Notes: generated by a model not told the origin, from the sequence alone. A stretch of 64,000 nt of DNA from Pseudarthrobacter sp. BIM B-2242 (GCF_014764445.1 NZ_CP061721.1:1302001-1366000), one strand, 5' to 3'; numbered from the stretch's first letter, positions 19,488 to 28,886 are shown. Numbers and translations are program-made.

Positions 19488-22093
19488 GCTCCGCATCCGA
19501 CCTCCGGCCCCGGACACCGTCACGGCGGCAGAACGAGTCAGCTTTCGCCGACGGCCAGCCCGCCTGGCATTTTATGCTCGACGCCGGCGCCCTCACCGTG
19601 CTGCTCGGGCTCGGCCTCCTGGGTTTCAGCCTCAGCTTCGGCGGCGACCCCTACTACCTTGTCTCCGGGTTCGGCGGCATCATCCTGGGCCTCGGCATCG
19701 CGGCGGCCAACGCGCACCTGCGCCTCGGCCTGCTGATCACTGCCGCCCTCACCCTTGGCGCCTACCTGGTATTCGGGACGCTCCTTGCCGTGCCGGATGC
19801 CGCGATTGCCGGGTTCGTCCCCAGCCTCGACTCCCTGCGTACCCTCCTCCTGGGTGTGGTGTTCGCGTGGAAGGACATGCTCACCGTGGGTGTCCCCGTA
19901 GGCACCGCCGGCGGGGTCCTGATTGTGCCCTTCCTGAGTTCACTGCTCACCGCCCTGGTTGCCGGCCTGCTCATTTGGCGGCTGAAGAGCCCCTACTGGC
20001 CGCTACTCCCGGTGCTGGTCCTGTTTGTCACCGGCATTGCCTTCAGCACCAACGCTGCGTTCCTCACTGTTGAGCGCGGTATTGGCCTGACGGTCGTCGC
20101 CATTGCCTGGGCAACCTTCCGCCGGGACGCGCTGCGCCGCAGCGACACCCGGAAAGTCTCGGTCAACCGCCCGCAGGCGGACACTGCCACAGCCCAGCGG
20201 GCCAAGCTCCGCCGGATCGGGATGGCCGCGGCTGTCATCGCAGCCAGCGTGGCCATCACCGCAGTGGCCGCGCCCCTGGTAACCGCGGGCAGCGACCGCA
20301 AGGTGCTGCGCAACGTGGTGGTCCCGCCCTTCGATCCCAAGGACTACATCACCCCCCTGGCCAGTTTCCGGACCTTCGTCAAAGACCAGAAAGACGACAC
20401 ATTGTTCGTGGTCAAGGGACTGCCCAGGGACGGCAGGGTCCGCTTGGGTGCCCTGGATGCCTTCAACGGCACCAACTACAACATGGACCCCAACGGCTCG
20501 GGCAGTTTCAGCAAGGTTGGCGACACGAAGTCCATCAACACGCTGGCTGACACGTCCAGTGTTGTGCCCACCAATGACTACTCGATGGACATCACCATTG
20601 AGGACTACCAGGGGTACTTCGTTCCGGGCGGCCGGAAGACCACCGGCCTGAGCTTTGACCAGAGTTCGTCCGCCGCAGCCTCGGGCCTGTACTTCAACGC
20701 AGGCACGGACACCGCAGTGACCACCCAGGGCCTGTCCCAGGGGGATTCCTACAGCGTCCAGGTATCGGATCCGGTCAAGCTCGAGCATGGCCAGCTGACC
20801 CAGTACGACTTCGCCAAAGTCACCCTCCCCGAGGCTCTCGAGGTCCCGCCGGTGATTGGCTCCCAGGCCAACGACCTCTCGGCTGATGCGCCCACCCCGA
20901 TTGACCGGGTGCGGCAGATCGAGGCGCACTTCCAGAAGACCGGTGCCTTCAGCAACGGGCTGGTCACCGAGGGCCAGTTGCCCAGCGTGTCCGGCCACAG
21001 CTCGTCCCGCATCAGGAACCTGCTGACGGCCAAGCAGATGCTTGGCGACGACGAGCAATACGCCGTCTCCATGTCCCTGATGCTCCGGCACCTGGGCATC
21101 CCCTCACGCGTGGTGATGGGTTTCTACCCCGATCCCACCAGCCCGGAAAACGGAGCCGGTGAAGTCAGGATCACGGGTAAGGACGTCCATGCGTGGGTGG
21201 AAGTGGCGTTCGACCGGGTGGGCTGGGTCAGCTTTGACCCCACGCCCCCGAAGGACAACATCCCCATCCCGCCGGACCCCGAAAACAAGTCCAAGCCCAA
21301 GCCCCAGGTGCTGCAGCCGCCGCCCCCGCCGCAGGAGCCCGTGGACCTGCCCACGGATTCTTCGCCGGATGCCCTGGACGCGGATGAGAAGAAGGACAAC
21401 CCCTGGCTGTTCTGGGGTGCCCTGCTCGGGGCCCTGGGTGTTGCGCTGATCCCGTTGGCGATCCTCGCGCTGCCGCTGCTGCTGATCGCGCTCCTCAAAT
21501 CACGACGCCGGAAGGCGCGTTTCAGCGACGGGCACCCTGCGCAGCGGGTCGGCGGAGGCTGGAACGAGGTCCTCAGCCTTGCGACAGACATGGGTGCCGG
21601 CATCGATGCGCGCTCGACCCGCCGCGAAAGCGCGGCCGTGGTGGCGGCGGCCTTCCCCGGCACAGGACAGACCACAACCATGCTGGCGCACCGGGCGGAT
21701 GCGTCCATCTTCGGAGCCGGGCAGCCCACGGAGGATGAAGTCCGGGAGTACTGGTCCATCGTGGACGGCTCGCTGAAGGAGATCACCGGGACTGTAGGAT
21801 TCTGGCGCCGGCAGCGGGCCAGGTTCTCGCCCCGGTCACTGCTGGCCGACGGCCGTGCCGCCCTGAAATCGCGCAGTGCGCGGCTGGGGCGTCTGCTGCC
21901 GTCCCGTTCCGCCGGCCCGGGTTCGGCGGCACGGCCGTCCCGCACCGGTAGGGTGGAGACCGGCCCGGACGTTACAGCAGGGCCTGGTCCTGCTGTGCAG
22001 GGCGGCGGAGCCGGTATGGCGGCGCCCGCGTCCGAAGCTGATGAGACCACCGTTCTGCGGAACCCTGGCAGGAAGAACCACACTGAGTCATGA
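19484..22093 (+). CDS. TgpA/DUF3488-type transglutaminase-like membrane protein, catalytic Cys replaced
   Basis: An 869 aa protein with five to six N-terminal membrane segments (residues about 30-220), another near 265-285, an extracellular transglutaminase-like domain (about 430-600), a Pro-rich linker, a membrane segment near 640-670 and a cytoplasmic tail with a DUF4129-like region. The Cys-His-Asp triad should be C..H..D with gaps of about 45 and 16. Here the positions are D523 (in LGDDEQYAVSMSL), H569 (DVHAWVEV) and D585 (SFDPTP). His and Asp fit exactly but the nucleophile is Asp, so classical peptide-crosslinking chemistry is not expected. It overlaps its neighbours by 4 bp on both sides. 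It is likely a structural partner of MoxR/DUF58. Confidence 0.9.
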   Translation: MSSASDLRPRTPSRRQNESAFADGQPAWHFMLDAGALTVLLGLGLLGFSLSFGGDPYYLVSGFGGIILGLGIAAANAHLRLGLLITAALTLGAYLVFGTLLAVPDAAIAGFVPSLDSLRTLLLGVVFAWKDMLTVGVPVGTAGGVLIVPFLSSLLTALVAGLLIWRLKSPYWPLLPVLVLFVTGIAFSTNAAFLTVERGIGLTVVAIAWATFRRDALRRSDTRKVSVNRPQADTATAQRAKLRRIGMAAAVIAASVAITAVAAPLVTAGSDRKVLRNVVVPPFDPKDYITPLASFRTFVKDQKDDTLFVVKGLPRDGRVRLGALDAFNGTNYNMDPNGSGSFSKVGDTKSINTLADTSSVVPTNDYSMDITIEDYQGYFVPGGRKTTGLSFDQSSSAAASGLYFNAGTDTAVTTQGLSQGDSYSVQVSDPVKLEHGQLTQYDFAKVTLPEALEVPPVIGSQANDLSADAPTPIDRVRQIEAHFQKTGAFSNGLVTEGQLPSVSGHSSSRIRNLLTAKQMLGDDEQYAVSMSLMLRHLGIPSRVVMGFYPDPTSPENGAGEVRITGKDVHAWVEVAFDRVGWVSFDPTPPKDNIPIPPDPENKSKPKPQVLQPPPPPQEPVDLPTDSSPDALDADEKKDNPWLFWGALLGALGVALIPLAILALPLLLIALLKSRRRKARFSDGHPAQRVGGGWNEVLSLATDMGAGIDARSTRRESAAVVAAAFPGTGQTTTMLAHRADASIFGAGQPTEDEVREYWSIVDGSLKEITGTVGFWRRQRARFSPRSLLADGRAALKSRSARLGRLLPSRSAGPGSAARPSRTGRVETGPDVTAGPGPAVQGGGAGMAAPASEADETTVLRNPGRKNHTES

Positions 22094-23622
22094 TGAACGA
22101 GCCTGAGCGCTGCCAGCGGTGCCAGCAACTGATCCGCGGCGGTGCCACGTTCTGTACGGCCTGCGGCGCTCCGCTGCCCAACAGGTCTGCGCGCAGCGGC
22201 CGCAACGTGGACCATGCACAGCGGGCCGTGATGGAAAGCGCTGCGGCGCACGGGGGACAGAATCCCGGTACTATCCCGGTAGTACAAACGGCTCCAGGGG
22301 GAGGAACGGGAATGGCAGCCAATCTTGAGCTGGTTCCGGCCACGGCCGGCAAACGGCTCGGCGCCGCAGTGCTGGACTGGCTGGCCCCCGTCGCAGTCCT
22401 GGTGGTGACGTTCGCCATCGGCTTCGCGGGCATCACCCGCACCCTCAGCGGCGGGTTCATCATCTATGACACAGCCTCCGTCGTCCTGTTCGGCAGCATC
22501 GGCCTGGGCCTGACGATCGTCTACCTGGTGGTCCTGCTGGGCATGGAAGGCCGTTCCGGCGCCACCATCGGCAACCGGGTCATGGGCATCCGCAGCGCTG
22601 ACACGGACGGCTACGCCCCCGGCACCGGCGCGGTGTTCCTGCGGGGCCTCATCACAGGCGCCGGTATTGTTCTGGCGTTTGTGGCGGCCGTGCTCATCGT
22701 CATCTTCAAATGGTTCGACATTGCCCTGTTCATCCTCGGGCCGCTGGTCCTTCTCGGTACCGTCTGGGCTGTCCTGGTGGTGGTTTCCAACACCTGGGAC
22801 GCCAACGGGAAACTGCGCGGCTGGCATGATGCCGCCGCTAAAACCCTGGTCTTCGACGTCAGCGCAGGCCGCAACCCCATCACCTCGGGCGGGATCCAGG
22901 GCCCGTACAGTTTCGCGCCGCTGGACCTGCCGCCCGTCCAGCAGGTCGCTTCGCCCGTGGCCCGGCAGGCCGCTCCCGTCCAGCCATATGCTGCACCTCC
23001 TGCCCCGGCACCCGCACAGTCGGCAGCCGCACAGCCGGCCACCGAACAGCCCGCACCCGCGCAGGCGTACGCAGCGCCGCAGCCACCCGCCGCACAGCCT
23101 GCACCCTCGCAGCCTTACGCAGCGCCGCAGCCCTATGCGCCGGCGTCGTTCTCCCCACCTGCCGCCCCCGCGTCCCACATACCCGAAACTCCTGCGGCCA
23201 CTCTTCCCGTACCCGCCGCCGCCACCGCACATCCGGACGACGACCTGGACCGCACGCAGATGCGCGGCGGTGCGCCGTATGCGCCTCCGGTCGCGGTGCT
23301 GCGGATAAAGCTCGACGACGGCCGGGACTTCCAGCTCGATCAAAACGTCCTGGTGGGACGGAACCCCGTGGGCCAGGCGGGCGAGCAGCAGGCGCAGCTC
23401 CTGGCGGTCAACGATCCGGGCCGCTCGATTTCCAAAACGCACCTGCACCTGCTGACCGACGGCGCGGGCATCTGGGTTACGGACCGAAACTCCACCAACG
23501 GCAGCGCCGTCACCACGCCGGACGGCCGGCGCACGCCCCTTCAGCCGGGCGTACCCGCCTTTATCAGCCCGGGATCCACAGTCCACTTTGGTGACCGCTC
23601 CTTCCACCTAGGACAGGCATGA
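22090..23622 (+). CDS. Zinc ribbon - RDD membrane domain - FHA domain protein
   Basis: A 510 aa protein. The N-terminus has a zinc ribbon (CQRC..CTAC, residues about 8-25). An RDD membrane domain with three to four helices lies at about 85-240 (its conserved Arg in RLGAAVLDW, Asp-rich turn GMEGRSGATIGNRVMGI). A Pro/Ala/Gln linker of about 130 residues leads to a C-terminal FHA domain with GRNP, SISKTHLHL and NSTNG, the phosphothreonine-binding loops. It would tether a phosphothreonine reader to the membrane, probably binding a protein phosphorylated by the kinase encoded further down. ATG 22090 overlaps the previous stop (ATGA); ATG 22093 is an alternative. It overlaps the phosphatase gene by 4 bp. 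Confidence 0.9.
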   Translation: MMNEPERCQRCQQLIRGGATFCTACGAPLPNRSARSGRNVDHAQRAVMESAAAHGGQNPGTIPVVQTAPGGGTGMAANLELVPATAGKRLGAAVLDWLAPVAVLVVTFAIGFAGITRTLSGGFIIYDTASVVLFGSIGLGLTIVYLVVLLGMEGRSGATIGNRVMGIRSADTDGYAPGTGAVFLRGLITGAGIVLAFVAAVLIVIFKWFDIALFILGPLVLLGTVWAVLVVVSNTWDANGKLRGWHDAAAKTLVFDVSAGRNPITSGGIQGPYSFAPLDLPPVQQVASPVARQAAPVQPYAAPPAPAPAQSAAAQPATEQPAPAQAYAAPQPPAAQPAPSQPYAAPQPYAPASFSPPAAPASHIPETPAATLPVPAAATAHPDDDLDRTQMRGGAPYAPPVAVLRIKLDDGRDFQLDQNVLVGRNPVGQAGEQQAQLLAVNDPGRSISKTHLHLLTDGAGIWVTDRNSTNGSAVTTPDGRRTPLQPGVPAFISPGSTVHFGDRSFHLGQA

Positions 23623-24521
23623 ACTCACAGCCCGAAAGTGACTCTTCCGACGCAGAAACCCGGTCCGGCCTCAGCCTGAGTTACGGCTACGGTACGGACC
23701 GCGGACTCCGCCGGGAACTCAATGAAGACTCCTTCATCGCCTCGGACCCTGTCTTCGCCGTGGCAGACGGCATGGGCGGGCACGAAGCCGGGGAGATCGC
23801 CAGCGGTATGTGCGTGCGCGCGCTGGCCGCGATGCCGCAGCTTGCCAGCGGAGAGCGCAGCGTCACGGCGGCTGTGCTGCAGCAGTACCTGCTCCGAGCC
23901 GACAGCTCCATCCGGGAGGTGACCGGTGCCCGTGCCGGGACCACCCTGACGGGCGCCGTGGTGGTGGAACAGATGGGCATGCCGTACTGGCTGGTCATGA
24001 ACATTGGTGATTCCCGGACATACCGGCTGAGCCAGGGAAATTTTGCCCAGGTCAGCGTGGACCACTCGGAGGTCCAGGAACTTGTGGACGCCGGCGAGAT
24101 CACCCCGGAGCAGGCCACGGTCCACCCGCGCCGCCACGTGGTTACCAGGGCGCTTGGCACCGGCGACGAAACTGAAGCGGACTACTGGCTGCTGCCCGTG
24201 GAGGAAGGCGACCGGATCCTGATCTGCTCGGACGGCCTCAACGCCGAACTGACGGACGAACACATCCACCGGATCCTGAGCACCGTCGGTCATCCCCAGG
24301 ACGCCGTGGACGCCCTGATCCAGGCAGCACTGCGCAACGGCGGACGGGACAATGTCACCGTCATTGTGGTTGACGCCAAAAACCTGATGAACGACGCCGG
24401 CATGGCCACCACAGCGCCCAGGCCCTCTGCCGGCGGCGAAGACGAGGACACGCTGCCCAGGTCGCAGATTGTTGATGCCAGCCGGCGGGCTGCCGAAGAT
24501 GACGAACCCGGGGAGCGCTGA
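23619..24521 (+). CDS. PP2C-type Ser/Thr protein phosphatase
   Basis: A 300 aa soluble metal-dependent phosphatase that would reverse the action of the kinase gene four places away from the ATPase. All PP2C motifs are present: NEDS at 35-38, VADGMGG at 48-54, GTTLTG at 106-111, GDSRTYRL at 129-136, CSDGL at 202-206 and GRDNVTVIV at 241-249. The metal-binding Asp residues in DGMGG, SDG and RDN are intact, so it should be active. A short acidic tail follows. Overlap with the gene before is 4 bp and the next ATG is one base past its stop. It resembles PstP/PrpC partners of actinobacterial kinases. Confidence 0.95.
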   Translation: MNSQPESDSSDAETRSGLSLSYGYGTDRGLRRELNEDSFIASDPVFAVADGMGGHEAGEIASGMCVRALAAMPQLASGERSVTAAVLQQYLLRADSSIREVTGARAGTTLTGAVVVEQMGMPYWLVMNIGDSRTYRLSQGNFAQVSVDHSEVQELVDAGEITPEQATVHPRRHVVTRALGTGDETEADYWLLPVEEGDRILICSDGLNAELTDEHIHRILSTVGHPQDAVDALIQAALRNGGRDNVTVIVVDAKNLMNDAGMATTAPRPSAGGEDEDTLPRSQIVDASRRAAEDDEPGER

Positions 24522-24522
24522 G

Positions 24523-26328
24523 ATGGCCACCGTCGAATACACCACAGGCGCCTGGCTGGGTCTGCTCCGCTCCCGCACTGCCGTTTTCCTGGGGCCCGAG
24601 ACCCCGCCGGCCCTCGTCCGGTCCCTCTGGGACCTGCTCGAGGATGCTCCGGAAGTGCACGAGGTACTGCACGCCGTCACCAGTAGCTTCGGGGTCTCGC
24701 TCGCGCAGATCCCGTCCTTCGGCATTGTGGACTACCGTGACGAGCTCCGGGTCTTCCTGCGCGGTGACCTGGACCTGACAGTGCAGCTGCCCGGCGGACC
24801 GGTGGAACTGAACGGGCGGGACGTCACCACCTGGGCGGAGCGTCGCCTCGACCTTCCTCAGTGGTACCGCCTTACTGTCGCCGGGGAAGCCCCGGCCGGA
24901 CCGGCCCTTCCGCTCACTGAGGGCGTTGTCCTGTTGCAGTCGTTGACTGTGGCACTGACTGATGCGCCGGCTGACGCTCCGGCCGCGGCACCCGTTGTGC
25001 TTGCCGCCGCAGGTCTGGAGGCAGCCGGACCGGACGCCGCCGTTCCATCCGACCCTGCCGTTGTGCCCGCGGCTGACGTTGCTCCGGCCCCGCCCGTTGC
25101 GGACTTGCCGGCTGTCCCGGAATCAGGCCCCGAGGCCTCCGCCGAGACAGTGATGGCGCTGGATGATGACGCACATTATGACGCTGAAACGCCTGAGCCG
25201 GAGCAGCAGGCCGTGGCGGCCGGGGAGCTTGCGGAGGTCCCGCAGGACGGCGGGCTTTCAGAGGATGCCGGGCCCTCACAGGATATTGAGCCGTCCCACG
25301 CTATTGAGCCGTCCCACACTATTGAGCCATCCCATGCGGACCAGGTGCCCGCCCACGAGTTGACCGGCACCTACGACCACCTCTGGGAGAAGACCGTGGT
25401 CCGCCGCATCGAGGATGCTGCTGTTCGCGACGAGCCCGACGAAGCGGACGCCGGCGCACCACGGCAGGAAGATACGCCTGCGCCTGCAGCCGAACCTGAT
25501 GCACCGGAAGCCATTAACCTTGTTCCGCCAGCACCCGCACAGCACGCACCCGTGCCCCTGCCAGGCGCAATCCCGGCCACCGGCCCGGGTGGCGGCCTCA
25601 TCGACTCGGTCCCGTGGCGGACCAGTGGGGGCAGCCTACCGGCAGCCCAGGTCCCGCCGTCGTTCGAGCCTTCAGTTCAGGTCCCGGCGCACGCCCCGGT
25701 ACAACCCCAGGCGCACGCCCCGATACAGCCACCGGTGCCGGACGCTGGAGCCGGTTCAGCAGATGCCGCCGGCTTTGACGGTGACCACGACGGCCACACC
25801 ATCATGAAGAGTGATCTCGCCGGCATGGCAGCAAGCCCGGCACCGGCAGCAGAGACTGACGCGGGCACCGGAACCCTGGTGCTGGCACGGGTCTGCGACC
25901 GAGGCCATGCCAACCCGCCCACCCATGCCCAGTGCTCTGCCTGCAGCCTGCCGCTCCCGTCGGATGCCGTGCAGGTGGCGCGGCCACGGCTGGGCAGGAT
26001 GCGCGTCTCCACCGGTGAACTGGTTGACCTTGACCAGTCCTTGGTGATCGGGCGGCAGCCTTCTGTGTCGCGGGTGCAGGGCGGCGTGATGCCACGGCTC
26101 GTTCAGGTGTCCAGCCCGAGCGGGGACATTTCCCGTTCGCACGTCGAAGTCCGGCTTGAGGGCTGGCACGTCATGCTGTGCGATCTAAAGGCCACCAACG
26201 GGACCGTCCTGGTCCGTGAGGGCCAGCAGCCCCGCAGACTGGCCCAGAACGAGATGGCCATCCTGCTCGACGGCGATATCGCGGAACTGGGTGACGACGT
26301 CTCATTGCGTTTTGAGGAGATTCTTTGA
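24523..26328 (+). CDS. FHA domain protein with zinc ribbon and long low-complexity linker
   Basis: A 601 aa soluble protein. The first about 150 residues form a conserved globular domain of unknown function (starting ATVEYTTGAWLGLL). A 320-residue Ala/Pro/Glu-rich linker follows, with three IEPSH repeats. Near residue 460 sits a zinc-ribbon-like pair (CDRGHANP..CSAC), then a C-terminal FHA domain with VIGRQPS, SRSHVEV and KATNGT. The linker implies a flexible reach between modules. Likely role: reader of phosphothreonine on cluster proteins. The start is ATG 24523, one base after the phosphatase stop, with GGGGAGC in front; an upstream in-frame ATG at 24469 lies inside the phosphatase and is unlikely. 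TTGA overlap links it to the kinase. Confidence 0.85.
   Translation: MATVEYTTGAWLGLLRSRTAVFLGPETPPALVRSLWDLLEDAPEVHEVLHAVTSSFGVSLAQIPSFGIVDYRDELRVFLRGDLDLTVQLPGGPVELNGRDVTTWAERRLDLPQWYRLTVAGEAPAGPALPLTEGVVLLQSLTVALTDAPADAPAAAPVVLAAAGLEAAGPDAAVPSDPAVVPAADVAPAPPVADLPAVPESGPEASAETVMALDDDAHYDAETPEPEQQAVAAGELAEVPQDGGLSEDAGPSQDIEPSHAIEPSHTIEPSHADQVPAHELTGTYDHLWEKTVVRRIEDAAVRDEPDEADAGAPRQEDTPAPAAEPDAPEAINLVPPAPAQHAPVPLPGAIPATGPGGGLIDSVPWRTSGGSLPAAQVPPSFEPSVQVPAHAPVQPQAHAPIQPPVPDAGAGSADAAGFDGDHDGHTIMKSDLAGMAASPAPAAETDAGTGTLVLARVCDRGHANPPTHAQCSACSLPLPSDAVQVARPRLGRMRVSTGELVDLDQSLVIGRQPSVSRVQGGVMPRLVQVSSPSGDISRSHVEVRLEGWHVMLCDLKATNGTVLVREGQQPRRLAQNEMAILLDGDIAELGDDVSLRFEEIL
25285..25338 (+). repeat. Three tandem 18-bp repeats in the FHA-protein linker
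   Basis: The unit ATTGAGCCGTCCCACGCT is repeated three times with few changes, encoding IEPSHA/IEPSHT/IEPSHA. It lies in the disordered linker and keeps the frame, so copy number could vary without breaking the gene. Confidence 0.85.
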
Positions 26329-28121
26329 GTTCCAAACGGCCGGTTGCGCCGCCGCCCCCTATCCCGGGGTTTACGTACATCAGCCTGCTCGGCTCCGGCG
26401 GGTTCTCCGACGTCTACCTTTATGAACAGGACCGCCCGCGGCGCAAGGTGGCCGTCAAGGTCCTCCTGTCCGACCTGAAGACCGAAGGCGCCCGGCGCAG
26501 GTTCGAGTCCGAGGCCAACCTGATGGCCCAGCTCTCGTCGCACCCGTACATCGTGACCATCTTCGAGGCTGAAGTCACCGAGGCCGGGCACTCCTACCTG
26601 GCCATGGAGTACTGCTCCCGGCCGAGCCTCGACGTCCGCTACCGCCGTCAGCGTTTCAGCGTGGACGAGGTCCTGGCCGTCGGCATCCAGGTGGCGTCAG
26701 CCGTCGAGACCGCCCACCGCGCCGGCATCGCCCACCGGGACATCAAGCCCGCCAACATCCTGGTGACCGATTACAACCGGCCTGCCCTGACGGACTTCGG
26801 AATCTCGGGAACCCTTGGCGGGGACACCGACGAAGACGCCGGAATGTCCATCCCGTGGTCGCCGCCGGAACAGTTCACTGACGGCCCCGTCGACGGCGTG
26901 ATGGTGGATGTCTGGGCGCTCGGCGCCACGCTGTACACCCTGCTCGCCGGCCGGTCGCCGTTCGTTATGCCCGGCACCGACAACTCACAGCGCGAACTGA
27001 TTTCCCGCATCACCAGCGCGCCGCTGCCGCGCCTGGGCCGCGCCGACGTGCCGGAATCACTGGAACGTGCACTCTCCACGGCCATGGCCAAACCGGCTGC
27101 GTCCAGGTACTCATCCGCCCATGCCTTCGCCCTGGCCCTGCAGCGGATCCAGGCGGAACTGAATTTGTCGGTCACGCCCTTCGAAGTGCTCGAAGAGCCC
27201 AACCACGATGACAGCCACCCCGATGACGGCTTCGAGGAGACCCGGGTCCGGAGCATTGCCGCCATCGATCCGGAACGGACCGGCAGCGCCCCCACTTTCC
27301 CGGCACGCACCCGGCCGCAGGGCCCCGGTGCCGGTTCGCCGCCGTCGGACTCTCCCGCTGGTGGATTTGCCGCAACAGGTGCACCCGCGGCGGCGCCCCG
27401 CCCGCAGGTTCCGGGCAGTCTGTTTGCCGGTCAGCCGGAAGGAAATCAGGCTGCAGGCAACCCCGCAGGGGAATGGGCCCACGCCACCATGCTCCGCGGG
27501 AGCGCGCCTGCCGACGCCGACTACGGCTCCGCGCCGGACTCCACTGTTCAGCGGCCGGGACTTCTCCCGGCACAGGCAGGGCAGCAGGCAGCACACCAGG
27601 CCGGACGGCTGCCGGGCCGGCCGGAACCCGAAATCGACGCAACGGTCAGCCGTCCGGCCACTGTCCCGGACGCGGCACCGGAAACCGCCCCTGACCACGG
27701 CAAACGCAACCTCTGGCTCGCCCTGGCCGGCGGGACGGCGCTGGTCCTGGCCATCATTGTGGGGATAGTGCTGGCATCTACGGCATCGGAGCCAAAAGTG
27801 ATCGAGACCGACCAGGTCAGTAAGCCCCCGGCAGATGCCCTGGACAACGGGATCGTTCCCGACGTCGAGGACCTGGCCGGAACGGCTGACGGCGGCCGGG
27901 CCACCTTCACCTGGACCAACCCGCAGCCTAAGACCGGGGACGCGTACAAGTGGCGGGTGTACGCCCTGGGCAGCCAGGGCGAGTACCAGTCCGCTGCCGA
28001 GCCAACCGCCCAGGTGGCGTTGAACCCGGGAGAACCCACCTGTATCCAGGTGATGATCGTCAGGAGCGACGGCACGTCCTCGCCGCTGGAGGATGAATCG
28101 ATCGCCTGCGTCGGCCAGTAA
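26325..28121 (+). CDS. Membrane Ser/Thr protein kinase (PknB/Pkb2-like) with extracellular domain
   Basis: A 598 aa Hanks-type kinase. The kinase domain covers about 15-280: GSGGFSDV glycine loop, catalytic Lys45 in VAVKVLL, HRDIKPANI with Asp139, DFGIS at 157-161 and SPPEQF for the APE segment, all intact. A Pro/Ala-rich juxtamembrane stretch follows, then one membrane helix (about 463-485) and a roughly 110-residue outer domain with an FN3-like look (GGRATFTWTNPQPKTGDAYKWRVYA). No PASTA repeats are present, so peptidoglycan sensing of the PknB kind is not indicated. TTG start overlaps the FHA gene stop (TTGA). It is the likely source of the phosphothreonines read by the FHA proteins. Confidence 0.93.
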   Translation: MSSKRPVAPPPPIPGFTYISLLGSGGFSDVYLYEQDRPRRKVAVKVLLSDLKTEGARRRFESEANLMAQLSSHPYIVTIFEAEVTEAGHSYLAMEYCSRPSLDVRYRRQRFSVDEVLAVGIQVASAVETAHRAGIAHRDIKPANILVTDYNRPALTDFGISGTLGGDTDEDAGMSIPWSPPEQFTDGPVDGVMVDVWALGATLYTLLAGRSPFVMPGTDNSQRELISRITSAPLPRLGRADVPESLERALSTAMAKPAASRYSSAHAFALALQRIQAELNLSVTPFEVLEEPNHDDSHPDDGFEETRVRSIAAIDPERTGSAPTFPARTRPQGPGAGSPPSDSPAGGFAATGAPAAAPRPQVPGSLFAGQPEGNQAAGNPAGEWAHATMLRGSAPADADYGSAPDSTVQRPGLLPAQAGQQAAHQAGRLPGRPEPEIDATVSRPATVPDAAPETAPDHGKRNLWLALAGGTALVLAIIVGIVLASTASEPKVIETDQVSKPPADALDNGIVPDVEDLAGTADGGRATFTWTNPQPKTGDAYKWRVYALGSQGEYQSAAEPTAQVALNPGEPTCIQVMIVRSDGTSSPLEDESIACVGQ

Positions 28122-28181
28122 CGGCACGGCACACCGAAACGACAGTGAACGCGGGCGACGCCCGTCGAGGAGGCACGGAAA

Positions 28182-28886
28182 ATGGGGGATCTAGCAATAG
28201 ATTTCTGTGGTGAATGGTACGAACCGTCCGATGAGGAGATCTTCAACATCGGCCGCGAAGGCGATCTCGAGGTTGACGACAACCCGTACCTGCACCGTCA
28301 GTTCCTGCAGGTGGCCCGCTACGACGGCATCTGGTGGCTCAGCAACGTGGGCAGGATGCTCTCGGCCACCGTTGCCGACGGCTCCGGCGGCATGCAGGCC
28401 TGGCTCTCACCCGGGGCCCGCATTCCGCTCGTGTTCAGCCACACCAACATCATCTTCACCGCCGGGCCCACCACCTACGAATTCGCCGTGCACCTCAAAA
28501 CGCCGTCCTTCCGCCAGCAGTCACGCGAGGACGACAGCAACGGCGACACCACCATCGGCCCCGTCGTTTTCACCGACTCACAGAAGGCGCTCATCGTGGC
28601 CCTCGCCGAGCCCATGCTGCGGCGCGAGGGGACCGGCTTCAGCGCCATCCCGTCGTCGGCCGCCGCCGCCAAGACCCTGGGCTGGGCCCTGACCCGTTTC
28701 AACCGGAAGCTGGACAACGTCTGCGACAAACTCGACCGCGTCGGCGTGGTGGGGCTGCGCGGCGGCGGCGGAAAACTGGCCACCAACCGCCGTGCCCGGC
28801 TCGTCGAACACGCCGTAACCACCCACCTGGTTACCGCCGAGGATTTGTACCTTTTGGAAAAGATGAGGGGCGTGGACGAAGGATGA
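28182..28886 (+). CDS. FHA-like / winged-helix-like conserved protein coupled to the FtsK-type ATPase
   Basis: I do not recognise a named family with certainty. The 234 aa protein begins with an FHA-like fold (FNIGREGDLEVDDNPYLHR, where GR and N..LHR sit like the GR and SxxH loops). The C-terminal part, from about 130 (VVFTDSQKALIVALAEPML) to 215, looks like a winged helix, ending in EDLYLLEKMRG. A strong ribosome site (GAGGAGG) precedes ATG 28182 after a 60-bp gap. Its stop overlaps the ATPase start (ATGA), so the pair are translated together. Possible jobs: phospho-dependent regulator of the export ATPase, or a DNA-binding regulator of the cluster. Both are inference. Confidence 0.7.
   Translation: MGDLAIDFCGEWYEPSDEEIFNIGREGDLEVDDNPYLHRQFLQVARYDGIWWLSNVGRMLSATVADGSGGMQAWLSPGARIPLVFSHTNIIFTAGPTTYEFAVHLKTPSFRQQSREDDSNGDTTIGPVVFTDSQKALIVALAEPMLRREGTGFSAIPSSAAAAKTLGWALTRFNRKLDNVCDKLDRVGVVGLRGGGGKLATNRRARLVEHAVTTHLVTAEDLYLLEKMRGVDEG

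Noticed and set aside
21124..23607. An 827-residue frame on the minus strand
   Set aside because: It lies antisense to the transglutaminase-like and RDD-FHA genes; it is a GC-bias shadow with Arg/Gly/Cys-rich nonsense.
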